64,000 nt of DNA from Roseovarius albus (GCF_900172335.1 NZ_FWFX01000006.1:124001-188000); one strand, 5' to 3'. Numbered from the stretch's first letter, positions 25,631 through 35,030 are shown. Notes: generated by a model from the sequence alone, not told the origin. A program made the numbers and translations.

Positions 25631-26044
25631 ATGGCAGTTCAAAACGGTAAAGACCTGCTGGTCAAGATTGACCTGACGGGGGATGGCAGTTTTCAGACCG
25701 TGGCGGGCCTACGGGCGACGCGGGTGAGTTTCAATGCCGAGAGTATTGATGTGACCAGCCTTGAGAGCCAGGGGGGGTGGCGCGAGCTGCTGTCGGGGGC
25801 CGGGGTGAAATCGGCGTCAATTAGCGGGTCTGGCGTGTTTCGCGACGAGGCCAGTGATGAACGGGCGCGGCAGATCTTTTTCGATGGGGATACGCCGGAC
25901 TTTCAGGTGGTGATCCCGGATTTTGGCATCATCGAGGGGCCGTTTCAAGTGACGGCAATTGAATATAGCGGCGCCCATGATGGCGAGGCGACTTACGAGT
26001 TGTCGCTGGACTCGGCCGGGTGGCTGAACTTTACGGCAATATGA
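25631..26044 (+). CDS. GTA major tail protein (orfg9)
   Basis: 137 residues, TP901-1-type major tail family. Markers are MAVQNGKDLLVKIDLTGDGSFQ, RATRVSFNAESIDVTSLESQGGWRELL and IEYSGAHDGEATYELSLDSAG. It polymerises into the tail tube. GAGACGATAA precedes the ATG. The stop overlaps the start of g10. Confidence 0.92.
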   Translation: MAVQNGKDLLVKIDLTGDGSFQTVAGLRATRVSFNAESIDVTSLESQGGWRELLSGAGVKSASISGSGVFRDEASDERARQIFFDGDTPDFQVVIPDFGIIEGPFQVTAIEYSGAHDGEATYELSLDSAGWLNFTAI

Positions 26045-26376
26045 GCATGGAAGTGGATGGCAATCCCTGGGCGGGCGAGGTGGCGTTGGTCATTGACGGG
26101 CAGCGTCATGTGCTCAAGCTCACGCTGGGGGCGTTGGCGGACCTGGAGGCTGGATTAGAAAGCGACAGTCTTGTGGCCTTGGTCGAGCGGTTCGAGCAGG
26201 GGGCATTTTCTACGCGTGATGTGTTGGCTTTGATTGTGGCCGGGTTGCGCGGTGGTGGCTGGCAGGGACGTGCTGCGGATTTGTTATCAGCTGAGATAGA
26301 AGGTGGCCCGATGCAGGCGACCAAGGTGTCGGCAGCGTTGCTGGCTCGGGCCTTTGCCTTGCCTGAGGTGGGATAA
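26041..26376 (+). CDS. GTA gene 10 protein (orfg10), tail assembly
   Basis: 111 residues. It shows a short beta region (VALVIDGQRHVLKLTLGALADLEAGLESDSLVALVERF) and a helical RDVLALIVAGLRGGGWQGRAADLLSA. It matches the GTA-specific g10 family (gene transfer agent family protein), which lies where tail-assembly chaperones occur in phages. Coupled at both ends: ATGA with g9 and a one-base overlap with the next ATG. Confidence 0.85.
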   Translation: MSMEVDGNPWAGEVALVIDGQRHVLKLTLGALADLEAGLESDSLVALVERFEQGAFSTRDVLALIVAGLRGGGWQGRAADLLSAEIEGGPMQATKVSAALLARAFALPEVG

Positions 26377-26576
26377 TGGGCGGATTTGACTGGCCAGTCT
26401 TGTTGCAGACGGGGTTGCGCGGGCTCGGGTTGAAACCGGCAGAGTTCTGGGCGCTGACGCCTGCAGAATTTCAACTGATGCTGGGGGCCGGGTCAGGGGC
26501 CATGCCGCTGCGGCGGGCGGGATTGGATGCGTTGTCGCAGCGGTATCCAGATGCTGAGGAGGTGAAAGATGATTGA
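26376..26576 (+). CDS. GTA tail assembly chaperone-like protein (orfg10.1)
   Basis: 66 residues. It has FDWPVLLQTGLRGLGLKPAEFWALTPAEFQLMLG, the motif of the rcc01693-type phage tail assembly chaperone of R. capsulatus. It starts one base inside the g10 stop and overlaps g11 by eight bases. A +1/-1 frameshift fusion of g10 and g10.1, as in phage G-GT proteins, was considered but no slippery sequence was identified. Confidence 0.85.
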   Translation: MGGFDWPVLLQTGLRGLGLKPAEFWALTPAEFQLMLGAGSGAMPLRRAGLDALSQRYPDAEEVKDD

Positions 26577-27234
26577 CGGGGATGGGTTGGAGGATCTGGA
26601 TCTGCAGGCGGCAGAGCTGGAGGACGGTCTGGGCGGCGCTGCCGAAATGGCAGGCGTGTTTAATGCCGAGCTGTCGCGGGTCAGAGCTGCCTTTGCTGAA
26701 GTGGGTTCTGATGTGCAGACGCTTGAGCGTGGCATGAGCCGAGGGCTGAGCAATGCCATGCGTGGGGCGATTGTGAACGGCGATAGCCTGTCGCAGTCTT
26801 TGGACAAGATTGGCCAGTCGATGGTCAATAGCGCCTTTAACGCGGCGGTGCGGCCGGTGACCAATCATGTGGGTGGCCTGATTTCGGAAGGTATTGGCGG
26901 ATTGGTTGGAAATTTGTTGCCCTTTGCTAAGGGGGGCAGTTTTTCCCAAGGCCGTGTGCGGCCCTTTGCCGAGGGAGGGGTGGTCAGCGGGCCGGTATCC
27001 TTTCCGATGCGTGGAGGGGAGACCGGGCTGATGGGCGAAGCTGGACCCGAAGCGATCATGCCTCTGAGCAGAGGGGCCGATGGTAAACTTGGGGTGCGCA
27101 GTAACGGGGACGCTGCACCGGTGAACATCACCATGAACATCAACACGCCGGATGTGGAGGGGTTTCGCCGCTCTAAGGTGCAGATTGCCGCGCAACTGGG
27201 CCGGGCGATTGGGCGCGGCAATCGCAACCGCTGA
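26569..27234 (+). CDS. GTA tail tape measure protein (orfg11), short type
   Basis: 221 residues, very short for a tape measure protein but normal for GTA tails. The helical first half (AELSRVRAAFAEVGSDVQTLERGMSRGLSNAMRGAIVNGDSL) leads to a Gly-rich hydrophobic segment (GGLISEGIGGLVGNLLPFAKGG), then FAEGGVVSGPVSFPMRGGETGLMGEAGPEAIMPLSRG, a motif typical of tape measure C-termini. It sets tail length and occupies the tube lumen. Confidence 0.9.
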   Translation: MIDGDGLEDLDLQAAELEDGLGGAAEMAGVFNAELSRVRAAFAEVGSDVQTLERGMSRGLSNAMRGAIVNGDSLSQSLDKIGQSMVNSAFNAAVRPVTNHVGGLISEGIGGLVGNLLPFAKGGSFSQGRVRPFAEGGVVSGPVSFPMRGGETGLMGEAGPEAIMPLSRGADGKLGVRSNGDAAPVNITMNINTPDVEGFRRSKVQIAAQLGRAIGRGNRNR

Positions 27235-27252
27235 TCAGAGAGGATTTGAGAG

Positions 27253-27885
27253 ATGAAATTTCATGAAGTGAGATTTCCGGCCAGTCTGAGTTTCGGCTCG
27301 CTGGGGGGGCCGGAGCGGCACACTGATATTGTGACGTTGGCCAACGGGTTTGAGGAGCGCAACACACCCTGGGCACATTCGCGCAGGCGTTATGATGCGG
27401 GGCTGGCGATGCGTTCATTGGATGACATTGAGACGGTAATCGCATTTTTTGAAGCGCGGCAGGGGCAAATCCATGGATTTCGGTGGAAGGACTGGACGGA
27501 TTTCAAAACCAGCCGGGCGGCAGAAATACCTGCCTATGATGACTTGGAAATCGCGCGCGGCGATGATGTGACGACAGTGTTCCCGCTGATCAAGACATAT
27601 CGATCAGGCGAGATCACCTATCAGCGGCCGATCGTGAAGCCGGTATTGGGCACAGTGAGAATTGGCCTTGGGGATGTCGAACAGCAGGATGGCATCCATT
27701 ATGAAGTGGATACAAGCGCCGGCGTGGTAACCTTTGCACATCCGCCGAATGACGGGATCATGATCACCGCTGGATTTGAATTTGATGTACCAGTGCGGTT
27801 CGATACGGATCGGATCCAGACCAGCGTTGCCAGCTTTCAGGCAGGTGAGGTTCCGAGCATTCCCGTGGTGGAGATCCGGGTATGA
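27253..27885 (+). CDS. GTA distal tail protein (orfg12), TIGR02217/DUF2460
   Basis: 210 residues. The family is recognised from FHEVRFPASLSFGSLGGPERHTDIVTLANGFEERNTPWAHSRRRYDAGLAMRSLDD (motifs GSLGGPER and ERNTPWAHSRRRYDAG) and FRWKDWTDFKT. It forms the distal tail hub in the GTA baseplate. GAGAGG precedes the ATG. The stop overlaps g13 by ATGA. Confidence 0.93.
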   Translation: MKFHEVRFPASLSFGSLGGPERHTDIVTLANGFEERNTPWAHSRRRYDAGLAMRSLDDIETVIAFFEARQGQIHGFRWKDWTDFKTSRAAEIPAYDDLEIARGDDVTTVFPLIKTYRSGEITYQRPIVKPVLGTVRIGLGDVEQQDGIHYEVDTSAGVVTFAHPPNDGIMITAGFEFDVPVRFDTDRIQTSVASFQAGEVPSIPVVEIRV

Positions 27886-28772
27886 GTGAGTTCAATGAGG
27901 GTCTTAAGGCGCATCTGCAGACGACGGTTACGACGACCTGCCGGTGTTGGGTGCTGGTGCGAAGAGATGGCGAAGTGATGGGGTTTACCGATCACGATTT
28001 ACCTTTGGAGTTTGAGGGGGTCACGTTTCGTGCAGATACAGGGTTGAGTGCGCTGGCCTTACAGCAAAGCACGGGCCTGTCGGTGGATAACACCGAAGCG
28101 ATGGGGGCATTGAGTGATGCCGCCATCCGCGAGGACGATATCGAAGCGGGACGTTATGACGGAGCAGAAGTGCAGGCCTGGCTGGTCAACTGGCAAAACG
28201 TTGAAGAGCGGCAGTTGCAGTTTCGCGGGCTGATTGGCGAGATGCGCCGCCAAGGTGGGGCCTTTGAGGCGGAATTGCGTGGGTTGACGGATGTGCTCAA
28301 CCAGCCCTACGGGCGGATTTATCAAAGGCCCTGTGGCGCGGTACTGGGGGATCGGGCTTGCGGATTTGATCTGGAGACGCCAGCGTATTTCGCTGAATGC
28401 GCGGTGGAGGGTGTTGAAGAGCGCCGTGCCTTTCGGTTTGCCGCGCTTGAGGGTTATGCCGCAGAATGGTTTCAATTCGGTGTTCTGCGTGTTCTGTCCG
28501 GCAAGGCCGAGGGGCTGAGCGGTTTGATCAAACGGGACAGTGAAGATGCCAAGGGGCGGTTGATTGAGCTGTGGCACCCCTTGCGGGCCGAGATTAGGCC
28601 TGGGGATTTGTTGCGACTGATTGCGGGATGCGACAAGCGTAGTGAAACCTGTCGGAAAAAGTTCGACAACTACCTGAATTTCCAAGGGTTCCCGGATATT
28701 CCGGGGGACGATTGGTCTGTTACGGACCCAACCCGCGCGGGGCGGTTGAATGGAAAGAGCCGTCGGCGATGA
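27882..28772 (+). CDS. GTA tail hub protein (orfg13), TIGR02218/DUF2163
   Basis: 296 residues. It shows LVRRDGEVMGFTDHDLPLEFEGVTFRADTGLSALALQQSTGLSVDNTEAMGAL and a cysteine-bearing section YQRPCGAVLGDRACGFDL ... GCDKRSETCRKKFDNYLNFQGFPDIPGDD. In the solved R. capsulatus GTA the homologue is the iron-sulfur-containing hub protein, and cysteines are conserved here (PCG, ACG, GCD, ETC). The stop overlaps g14. Confidence 0.93.
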   Translation: MSEFNEGLKAHLQTTVTTTCRCWVLVRRDGEVMGFTDHDLPLEFEGVTFRADTGLSALALQQSTGLSVDNTEAMGALSDAAIREDDIEAGRYDGAEVQAWLVNWQNVEERQLQFRGLIGEMRRQGGAFEAELRGLTDVLNQPYGRIYQRPCGAVLGDRACGFDLETPAYFAECAVEGVEERRAFRFAALEGYAAEWFQFGVLRVLSGKAEGLSGLIKRDSEDAKGRLIELWHPLRAEIRPGDLLRLIAGCDKRSETCRKKFDNYLNFQGFPDIPGDDWSVTDPTRAGRLNGKSRRR

Positions 28773-29215
28773 ACGGGATCGGAGAGCAGGTGGTGCAGGC
28801 GGCGCGGGGCTGGATTGGCACGCCCTATCGGCATCAGACCTCGACCAAAGGGGCGGGCACGGACTGTCTGGGCTTGCTGCGCGGGGTCTGGCGTGAGGTT
28901 CGTGGAGTGGAACCGGAAGCGGTGCCCGCCTATTCGATGGATTGGGCGGAGCCGTCGCGTGATGAGGTGCTGTGGCGTGCGGCCGAGCGGCATTTGCAGC
29001 GGGTTCATCTAAATGATGAACAGCCCGGGGATGTGTTGTTGTTTCGGATGCGCGATGGGGCGGTGGCCAAACATCTTGGCATCGTTGGGTGTGTGGGGCC
29101 GCAGGCCAGTTTCATCCATGCCTATTCAGATCATGCGGTGGTGGAGAGCCCGCTGAGTACGCCGTGGCAACGGCGGATCGCGGCTCGATTTAGATTTCCT
29201 GAGGAGAAAGTGTAA
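28769..29215 (+). CDS. GTA NlpC/P60 cell wall peptidase (orfg14)
   Basis: 148 residues from the ATG overlapping the g13 stop. NlpC/P60 fold: the catalytic Cys33 lies in GAGTDCLGLLRGVWRE and the catalytic His102 in AVAKHLGIVG, with IHAYSDHAVVES beyond. It probably cleaves peptidoglycan cross-links so the tail tip can cross the recipient wall. The one-base overlap with g15 (TAATG) marks coupled translation. Confidence 0.93.
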   Translation: MNGIGEQVVQAARGWIGTPYRHQTSTKGAGTDCLGLLRGVWREVRGVEPEAVPAYSMDWAEPSRDEVLWRAAERHLQRVHLNDEQPGDVLLFRMRDGAVAKHLGIVGCVGPQASFIHAYSDHAVVESPLSTPWQRRIAARFRFPEEKV

Positions 29216-32200
29216 TGGCGACAGTTGTCTTATCAGCAGTGGGGGGTGCAATTGGCAGCCAAATCGGTGGAACTGTCTTGGGGCTATCGACCGCGGCGTT
29301 AGGGCGTTTTGCAGGGGCGATGATCGGGCGTTCCATTGATCAACGTACGATGGGACGGGGATCAGAGGTTGTTGAAACCGGGCGTGTCCGCCGGTTGCGC
29401 CTGACCGGATCGGGTGAGGGCGATGCGGTTGCCAAGATCTACGGTCGTATGCGGGTTTCAGGTCAGGTGATCTGGGCCACGGAGTTTCGCGAGCGAGTCA
29501 TTGTGTCTGGAGGTGGTGGCGGCAGTAGTGGTGGCGGCAAAGGTGGCGGACGGCCAGCCACGCCGCCGGAACCCACAGTGCGCGAATACAAATATTCGAT
29601 CAGTCTGGCGATTGCCTTGTGCGAAGGGGAGATCAGTCAGGTGGGCCGGGTCTGGGCCGATGGCAATGAACTGACCCGCGATAAATTGGATATGCGGGTG
29701 TATTTTGGCACGCGTGATCAATTGCCCGATCCCAAGATCGAAGCGATTGAAGGGACGGGCACGGTCCCGGCCTATCGCGGTACGGCTTATGTTGTGATTG
29801 AAAACCTGCAATTGGATCAGTTTGGGAACCGTGTGCCGCAGTTTTCATTTGAGGTGATACGGCCGCCGCAAGAGGGGCAGCCGGGGGCCGAGCTGGACCC
29901 ACCGCAGGCGGTGAGGGGCGTGGCGCTACTGCCGGGCACGGGGGAGTATTCTCTGGCAACGGCACAGATTACACTCCGGCACGGGCCGGGGTCAGGCAAG
30001 GTGGTGAATGCGAATTCACGATCTGGCAGAAGTGACATGAACACTGCCATTGCCGCGCTGGAGGGTGAGTTGCCGGCCTGCAAGGCTGTTTCGATAGTGG
30101 TGAGTTGGTTTGGGGACGATCTGCGTTGTGACCGTTGTGACATCCGACCGAAAGTGGAGCAAAATACCTTTGATGGGGCGAATATGCCCTGGCATGTGTC
30201 TGGTGTTTTACGAAGTAATGCACAGCGGGTGGTTCGAGGATCGGATAACAAGCCCCTTTATGGAGGGACACCTTCTGACAGGGCTGTGATCCAAGCGATC
30301 AAAAAACTGAAGCTAAAGAACAAAGAGGTGATGTATTACCCGTTTATTTTGATGGATCAGAAGGACGGCAATACGCTGTCTGACCCCTATAGCGATGCAG
30401 ACACGCAGCCTGCGTTGCCGTGGCGAGGGCGCATCACATTGAGTGAAGCCTCAGGGCGGGCCGGGAGCCCAGATGGGACGAGTGGGGCAGATGCCGAAGT
30501 GGCTGCGTTTTTTGGAACTGCGCGGGCCAGTCATTTTTCGACCAATGGCACGGCGACAGTGGGCAGCAGCGGCCTGTCCAGTCTGATCAATCTGAACTGG
30601 AACGCGAAATTGAGCCCGGTCATCTACAGTGGCCCGAATGAATGGGGGTTCCGGCGGTTCATTTTGCATCAGGCGGCCCTGTGCAAGGCCGCTGGCGGAG
30701 TGGAGAGTTTTTGTATCGGGTCCGAGATGCGCGGGTTGACGCAAATTCGGGGCACCGGAAATAGCTTTCCAGCGGTGCAGGAATTGCGGGATCTGGCGGC
30801 AGAGGTGCGCATATTGCTGGGGCCGGAAACCAAGATCAGCTATGCGGCGGATTGGTCGGAGTATTTCGGCTATCAACCGCAGGATGGCTCCGGGGATCGG
30901 TTTTTTAACCTCGATCCACTGTGGGCTGATGAGAACATCGATTTCATTGGGATCGACAATTACATGCCGCTGTCAGATTGGCGGGATGGTCAGGATCACG
31001 CGGATGTCCATTGGGAAACGGCGTATGATCTTGGGTATTTGCAATCCAATGTTGAAGGTGGCGAAGGGTATGATTGGTATTATGCCTCGGATGAGGCGCG
31101 CGCGGCGCAGATCAGGACGCCGATCACAGACGCAGAGCATAATGAGCCGTGGATTTGGCGCTATAAGGATATGCGCGGATTTTGGGAGAATGTGCACCAT
31201 GAGCGAGTAGGAGGCGTGCGCTCTGAGCTGCCCACGGATTGGGTGCCGGGCTCGAAACCAATACGATTTACCGAATATGGCTGTGCTGCGGTGGATAAAG
31301 GCACCAATCAGCCAAACAAGTTTCTGGATCAGAAGTCTTCGGAATCGCGCTTGCCTTACTTTTCTGATGGACGGCGGGATGAAACGATACAGATGCAGTA
31401 CCTGCGGGCGATAAACGGCTATTGGGGACGCGCTGAGCACAACCCGGTTTCTGATCTGTACGAAGGGCCGATGGTGGATATGGATCACGCCTATGTTTGG
31501 GCCTATGATACGCGGCCCTATCCGTTTTTTCCAAATAATCGCAAGCTATGGAGTGATGGGGGAAACTATGGTCGGGGGCATTGGATCTCAGGTCGGGCGG
31601 CCTCGCGTCGGTTGGCCTCGGTTGTGGATGAGATCGCTGAGGAGGCGGGGGCGGCCCATGTCGATACTTCCAAGCTTCATGGCATGGTGCGCGGGTATCA
31701 GGTGGACGACGTGGGCGAGGCGCGGGCAGCACTGCAGCCCTTGATGCTGCGCTATGGGTTTGACGCGATTGAGCGGGATGGAACACTTCAATTTCGCATG
31801 CGCGATGGTGTAGCGGATCATATGATTGACCCGGAAACGGTTGTCCGGGATCCAAAGGAAAAGGGCCCCCTAGAATATACCCGGGGCAGCGCCGCGGAAC
31901 TGTCAGGCCGAGTGCGACTGCGGTTTATCGAGGCCGACGGTGATTTTGAGGTGGTCGCGGAAGAAGCCATTCTGTCGGATGATCCCAATCCTGTTGTATC
32001 GGCATCGGAGTTTCCACTGTCGATGACGCGGGCGGAAGGGCGGCAAACGGTTGAGCGTTGGTTATCTGAGGCGCAGCTAAACACGGATACAGTGCAATTC
32101 AGCCTGCCGCCTTCCGATCTGGGGGTGGGGGCCGGAGATGTCGTGGCCCTGCCAGAAGATGGTGGTCAGGGGCTGTATCGGATTGACCGCGTTGAAGAAC

Positions 32201-33240
32201 GCGGCGGCATACAGCAATTGGATGGGGTACGGATAGACCCCGAAAGCTATCGCCCCGTGGAGTTTGTGGAGGAAGTGGCGAATGTGGGCTCGTATGTGCC
32301 ACCATCGCCCATATCCCCGTTTTTCATGGATTTGCCGCTGCTATCCGGAGAGGAGGTGCCGCATGCGCCTTACCTAGCAGTTGCGGCGGATCCTTGGCCC
32401 GGCGCGGCTTCGCTTTATTCATCTGACTTTGACGCGGACTATCGTTTGAATACCGTTGCAAACGCGCGTTCACCGATTGGTGTGACAGAATCCGTTTTGG
32501 AGTGGGCCCCATCTGGCGTGATGGATCGTGGTGCGGGGCTGATGGTGAAGATGCTTTACGGGGAGTTAGAAAGTGTCAGTGAGGCAGGGGTGCTCAATGG
32601 GGCCAACCTGTGCGCGATCGGGGATGGGCAGCCGGATCACTGGGAGCTGTTTCAATTTCAAACAGCGGGTCTGACTGGGCCTGAAACCTACATGTTGAGC
32701 ATGCGCTTGCGCGGGCAATTAGGTACTGAAAGGCCGGAGGGCTACTCTTGGCCCGAGGGGTCTTTTGTTGTCCGCCTCGATGGCAGTCCGCAGCAGATCA
32801 ACTTGCCCGAGGCCAAACGCAGGTTGTCTCGGTTCTATCGGATCGGTCCGGCAGGGCGGCCGTTTGATGACGAGTCTTACCAGCAGATCGAGCTGGCGTT
32901 TGACGGTATCGGATTGCGGCCCTACCGACCGGTCCACCTACAGCTAAAGGGTGCTGCAGGACAGGATCGCCTATTTAGCTGGGTGCGGCGCAGCAGGATA
33001 GGCGCGGACCGTTGGGACACGCCCGAGATTCCACTGGGTGAAGAGCGAGAGCTGTATATTGTGCGTGTTGTACGGGCCGGGGAAATATTGCGCGAAGAAA
33101 TGGCCAATGAACCTGAATGGCTTTATTCAACGGTTGATCAGATAGCGGATGCCTTTGACGAAGGGGATGAATTGCAAGTGGCACAGGTCTCGGCCCTGTA
33201 TGGTGCAGGGGTATTTGCCAGATACGTGTTTGATGCGTGA
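29215..33240 (+). CDS. GTA megatron/host-specificity tail protein (orfg15)
   Basis: 1341 residues. A hydrophobic N-terminal section (LSAVGGAIGSQIGGTVLGLSTAALGRFAGAMIG) is followed by a Gly/Ser-rich stretch (GGGGGSSGGGKGGG). A GTA-type TIM-barrel-like domain (about 440-760) follows with GPNEWGFRRFILHQAALCKAAGGVESFCIGSEMRGLT, WADENIDFIGIDNYMPLSDWRDG and RFTEYGCAAVDKGTNQPNKFLD. Phage-tail hub-like and C-terminal beta domains complete it. It is the central fibre/hub reaching the recipient surface. Last gene of the cluster; it ends abutting the convergent DksA-like gene with no space for a terminator. Confidence 0.95.
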   Translation: MATVVLSAVGGAIGSQIGGTVLGLSTAALGRFAGAMIGRSIDQRTMGRGSEVVETGRVRRLRLTGSGEGDAVAKIYGRMRVSGQVIWATEFRERVIVSGGGGGSSGGGKGGGRPATPPEPTVREYKYSISLAIALCEGEISQVGRVWADGNELTRDKLDMRVYFGTRDQLPDPKIEAIEGTGTVPAYRGTAYVVIENLQLDQFGNRVPQFSFEVIRPPQEGQPGAELDPPQAVRGVALLPGTGEYSLATAQITLRHGPGSGKVVNANSRSGRSDMNTAIAALEGELPACKAVSIVVSWFGDDLRCDRCDIRPKVEQNTFDGANMPWHVSGVLRSNAQRVVRGSDNKPLYGGTPSDRAVIQAIKKLKLKNKEVMYYPFILMDQKDGNTLSDPYSDADTQPALPWRGRITLSEASGRAGSPDGTSGADAEVAAFFGTARASHFSTNGTATVGSSGLSSLINLNWNAKLSPVIYSGPNEWGFRRFILHQAALCKAAGGVESFCIGSEMRGLTQIRGTGNSFPAVQELRDLAAEVRILLGPETKISYAADWSEYFGYQPQDGSGDRFFNLDPLWADENIDFIGIDNYMPLSDWRDGQDHADVHWETAYDLGYLQSNVEGGEGYDWYYASDEARAAQIRTPITDAEHNEPWIWRYKDMRGFWENVHHERVGGVRSELPTDWVPGSKPIRFTEYGCAAVDKGTNQPNKFLDQKSSESRLPYFSDGRRDETIQMQYLRAINGYWGRAEHNPVSDLYEGPMVDMDHAYVWAYDTRPYPFFPNNRKLWSDGGNYGRGHWISGRAASRRLASVVDEIAEEAGAAHVDTSKLHGMVRGYQVDDVGEARAALQPLMLRYGFDAIERDGTLQFRMRDGVADHMIDPETVVRDPKEKGPLEYTRGSAAELSGRVRLRFIEADGDFEVVAEEAILSDDPNPVVSASEFPLSMTRAEGRQTVERWLSEAQLNTDTVQFSLPPSDLGVGAGDVVALPEDGGQGLYRIDRVEERGGIQQLDGVRIDPESYRPVEFVEEVANVGSYVPPSPISPFFMDLPLLSGEEVPHAPYLAVAADPWPGAASLYSSDFDADYRLNTVANARSPIGVTESVLEWAPSGVMDRGAGLMVKMLYGELESVSEAGVLNGANLCAIGDGQPDHWELFQFQTAGLTGPETYMLSMRLRGQLGTERPEGYSWPEGSFVVRLDGSPQQINLPEAKRRLSRFYRIGPAGRPFDDESYQQIELAFDGIGLRPYRPVHLQLKGAAGQDRLFSWVRRSRIGADRWDTPEIPLGEERELYIVRVVRAGEILREEMANEPEWLYSTVDQIADAFDEGDELQVAQVSALYGAGVFARYVFDA

Positions 33241-33618
33241 CTAACCCTTGGCGCAATCGATACATTTCAAAGCAGCAGGGTCCAGACGCAGGCGATTTGG
33301 GTTGATGTCTTCACCACAGCTGTCGCAGTAGCCGTACTCATCCTCATCCATGCGGGTGAGGGCGGCATTTAGGCGGGTGCGTTCTGATTGCCGGCGGGTG
33401 TGGTTGGCATTCGCCATGGCCTGATTTTGCAAAGCGTCCATGCGACTGAGGCGCCCGACCGCTTGCTGATCAAGTTCAACCGTTTGTTGACCCTCGGCGC
33501 CGAGGTCATCCTCGGCGTCCAGCGCGGCAAGACGTTCTGTAATCAAAATGCGGAATTCTGACAGGTCCGATTCATGCATTTTGCTTATATCTCCCATCAC
33601 CACTTTGCATTTTGCCAT
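33241..33618 (-). CDS. DksA/TraR C4-type zinc finger protein
   Basis: 125 residues if the ATG at 33618 is used; ATGs at 33597 and 33579 are alternatives. AGGGAG lies only two bases before the first ATG, leaving the start open. The C-terminus carries the zinc finger YCDSCGEDINP ... KCIDCAKG with spacing Cx2Cx17Cx2C. An N-terminal helical coiled coil (SEFRILITERLAALDAEDDLG) precedes it. DksA relatives insert into the RNA polymerase secondary channel and alter initiation with ppGpp; this short form may not keep that activity. It is convergent with GTA g15 and has zero intergenic distance. Confidence 0.88.
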   Translation of the reverse strand: MAKCKVVMGDISKMHESDLSEFRILITERLAALDAEDDLGAEGQQTVELDQQAVGRLSRMDALQNQAMANANHTRRQSERTRLNAALTRMDEDEYGYCDSCGEDINPNRLRLDPAALKCIDCAKG

Positions 33619-33664
33619 TGCTCCCTATGTGTTATAGTCAAGCACGAGCCAAAGGAGCTTGCAA

Positions 33665-34471
33665 ATGGTGAAAACACGCGCACATGTTTCAGAAGTGGAT
33701 CCGGTCTGGACCCGGATCACCAAGGAAGCTGAGACCGCAATTGCTGACGAGCCGCTGCTGGGTGGTTTGGTGCATTCCAGTATTCTGCACCACAATACCA
33801 TCGAATCGGCGCTGGCTTATCGAATTTCATTGAAATTGGCCTCGCCGGAGATGCCTGAGCAGATTTTGCGTGAAATCTGTGATTGGGCGCATGTCGCGGA
33901 CCCTGAGATTTCGCAGGAGGCGCGCGCGGATATCGTGGCGGTGAACGATCGCGACCCGGCGTGTGATCGTTATATTCTGCCGATGCTGTACTTCAAAGGT
34001 TTTCAGGCGGTGCAGGCCTACCGTGTGGCGCATTGGCTGTGGCACAATGACCGTCAGGATATGGCGCGTTTCTTCCAGATGCGCTCGTCCGAGGTGTTCG
34101 GTGTGGATATTCATCCCGGGGCCAAAATTGGCAAGGGCATCATGATCGACCATGCACACTCGATTGTGATCGGTGAAACGGCTGTGGTTGGCGATAACGT
34201 ATCGATGCTGCATTCGGTCACACTGGGCGGGACCGGTAAGGAAGAAGAAGATCGCCACCCCAAAATTGGCAGCGGTGTTCTGATTGGGGCCGGGGCCAAG
34301 GTGCTGGGCAATATAAAGGTGGGCAACTGCTCGCGTATCGCGGCGGGGTCGGTCGTGCTGCAAGAAGTGCCGCCCTGCAAAACTGTTGCAGGTGTACCTG
34401 CCAAAATCGTTGGCGAGGCGGGATGCGATCAGCCGTCGATTGAGATGGATCAGTTGTTGGGTGTACGCTGA
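33665..34471 (+). CDS. cysE: Serine O-acetyltransferase
   Basis: 268 residues from the ATG at 33665, with AGGAG seven bases upstream. It transfers acetyl from acetyl-CoA to serine, the first step of cysteine synthesis. The helical N-terminal domain (DPVWTRITKEAETAIADEP, FQAVQAYRVAHWLW) and the left-handed hexapeptide-repeat helix (VDIHPGAKIGKGIMIDHAHSIVIGETAVVGDNVSMLHSVTLGGTGKEEEDRHPKIG; catalytic Asp and His in IDHAHS) are complete. A TATAGT at 33633-33638 with TTGCCA 15 bases before it is a possible promoter in the short divergent gap with the DksA-like gene. Confidence 0.96.
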   Translation: MVKTRAHVSEVDPVWTRITKEAETAIADEPLLGGLVHSSILHHNTIESALAYRISLKLASPEMPEQILREICDWAHVADPEISQEARADIVAVNDRDPACDRYILPMLYFKGFQAVQAYRVAHWLWHNDRQDMARFFQMRSSEVFGVDIHPGAKIGKGIMIDHAHSIVIGETAVVGDNVSMLHSVTLGGTGKEEEDRHPKIGSGVLIGAGAKVLGNIKVGNCSRIAAGSVVLQEVPPCKTVAGVPAKIVGEAGCDQPSIEMDQLLGVR

Positions 34472-34502
34472 GCATCAGATTTATGAGATGTGGAGACTTG
34501 AA

Positions 34503-34525
34503 CGCCGCCCTGAAGCAGGGTGGCG
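34503..34525. terminator. Hairpin between cysE and a convergent small gene
   Basis: CGCCGCCCTG, loop AAG, CAGGGTGGCG: a ten-base stem with one G-T pair, 31 bases after cysE. No strong T run is seen on either strand, so terminator function is likely but unproven. Confidence 0.5.
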
Positions 34526-34536
34526 ATTCGTGTGTT

Positions 34537-34881
34537 TCAGGCCGCTCGATCAAAATGTTCAGTTTTTCGGCTTTGAATTACTGGGTTTTCGGGACGCTTC
34601 GGCGATTTCTTCCTGCCTGAAAGGCGAACGAAAATACCTCCAAGAGACATAACAATGTAAAATAGTTGAATGAGGGCGGCACTCAGATTGAATTCGACTA
34701 GGAGCGAGATCATCACACAACTTGAGGCAATAAAAACAAGCATGGAATAGGCGGGGGTACTGCTATTGAGCCGCCCCGAGCAAAGGCTGAAAAAGCCAAT
34801 AACATAAATCGAAAAACCCAGCAGGCCGACTGCGCGGCACAAGACGACAGTATCGATGGTTTCAAATGAGATTGAGGGCAT
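34537..34881 (-). CDS. Small membrane protein, CBU_0592-like
   Basis: 114 residues with three hydrophobic segments: AVGLLGFSIYVIGFFSLCSG, YSMLVFIASSCVMISLLVEF and LIQLFYIVMSLGGIFVRL. The layout and the G(R/K)L..S..Y pattern after the first helix resemble the CBU_0592 family of small membrane proteins of unknown function. A short basic/polar C-terminal tail follows (SGRKKSPKRPEN). The region is AT-richer than its neighbours. It stands alone between cysE and the PDH operon. The family match is from pattern only. Confidence 0.6.
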   Translation of the reverse strand: MPSISFETIDTVVLCRAVGLLGFSIYVIGFFSLCSGRLNSSTPAYSMLVFIASSCVMISLLVEFNLSAALIQLFYIVMSLGGIFVRLSGRKKSPKRPENPVIQSRKTEHFDRAA

Positions 34882-35030
34882 GTGATTACCTAAATTTAAT
34901 TTAATTCAGTGCTAAAATGCGACGGCCGGAGATAAATTTTTGATCTAAGGATAGTTAAAAAGGCGCAATGCGGCGTGAGGCGTAGCGTAATTTTGCGTTA
35001 AGAAATCGGGAAAAAATTCAAGACATACAA

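Noticed and set aside
26376-26576. Programmed frameshift joining g10 and g10.1
   Set aside because: Phages often fuse such tail chaperones, but no slippery heptamer was found near the overlap and the second ORF has its own start codon.
26287-27195. 302-codon open frame on the minus strand
   Set aside because: Antisense to GTA genes g10 to g11, which are supported by order, coupling and family motifs.
18266-33240. Intact prophage
   Set aside because: There is no integrase, repressor, replication or lysis module, and gene order and the short tape measure match a gene transfer agent.
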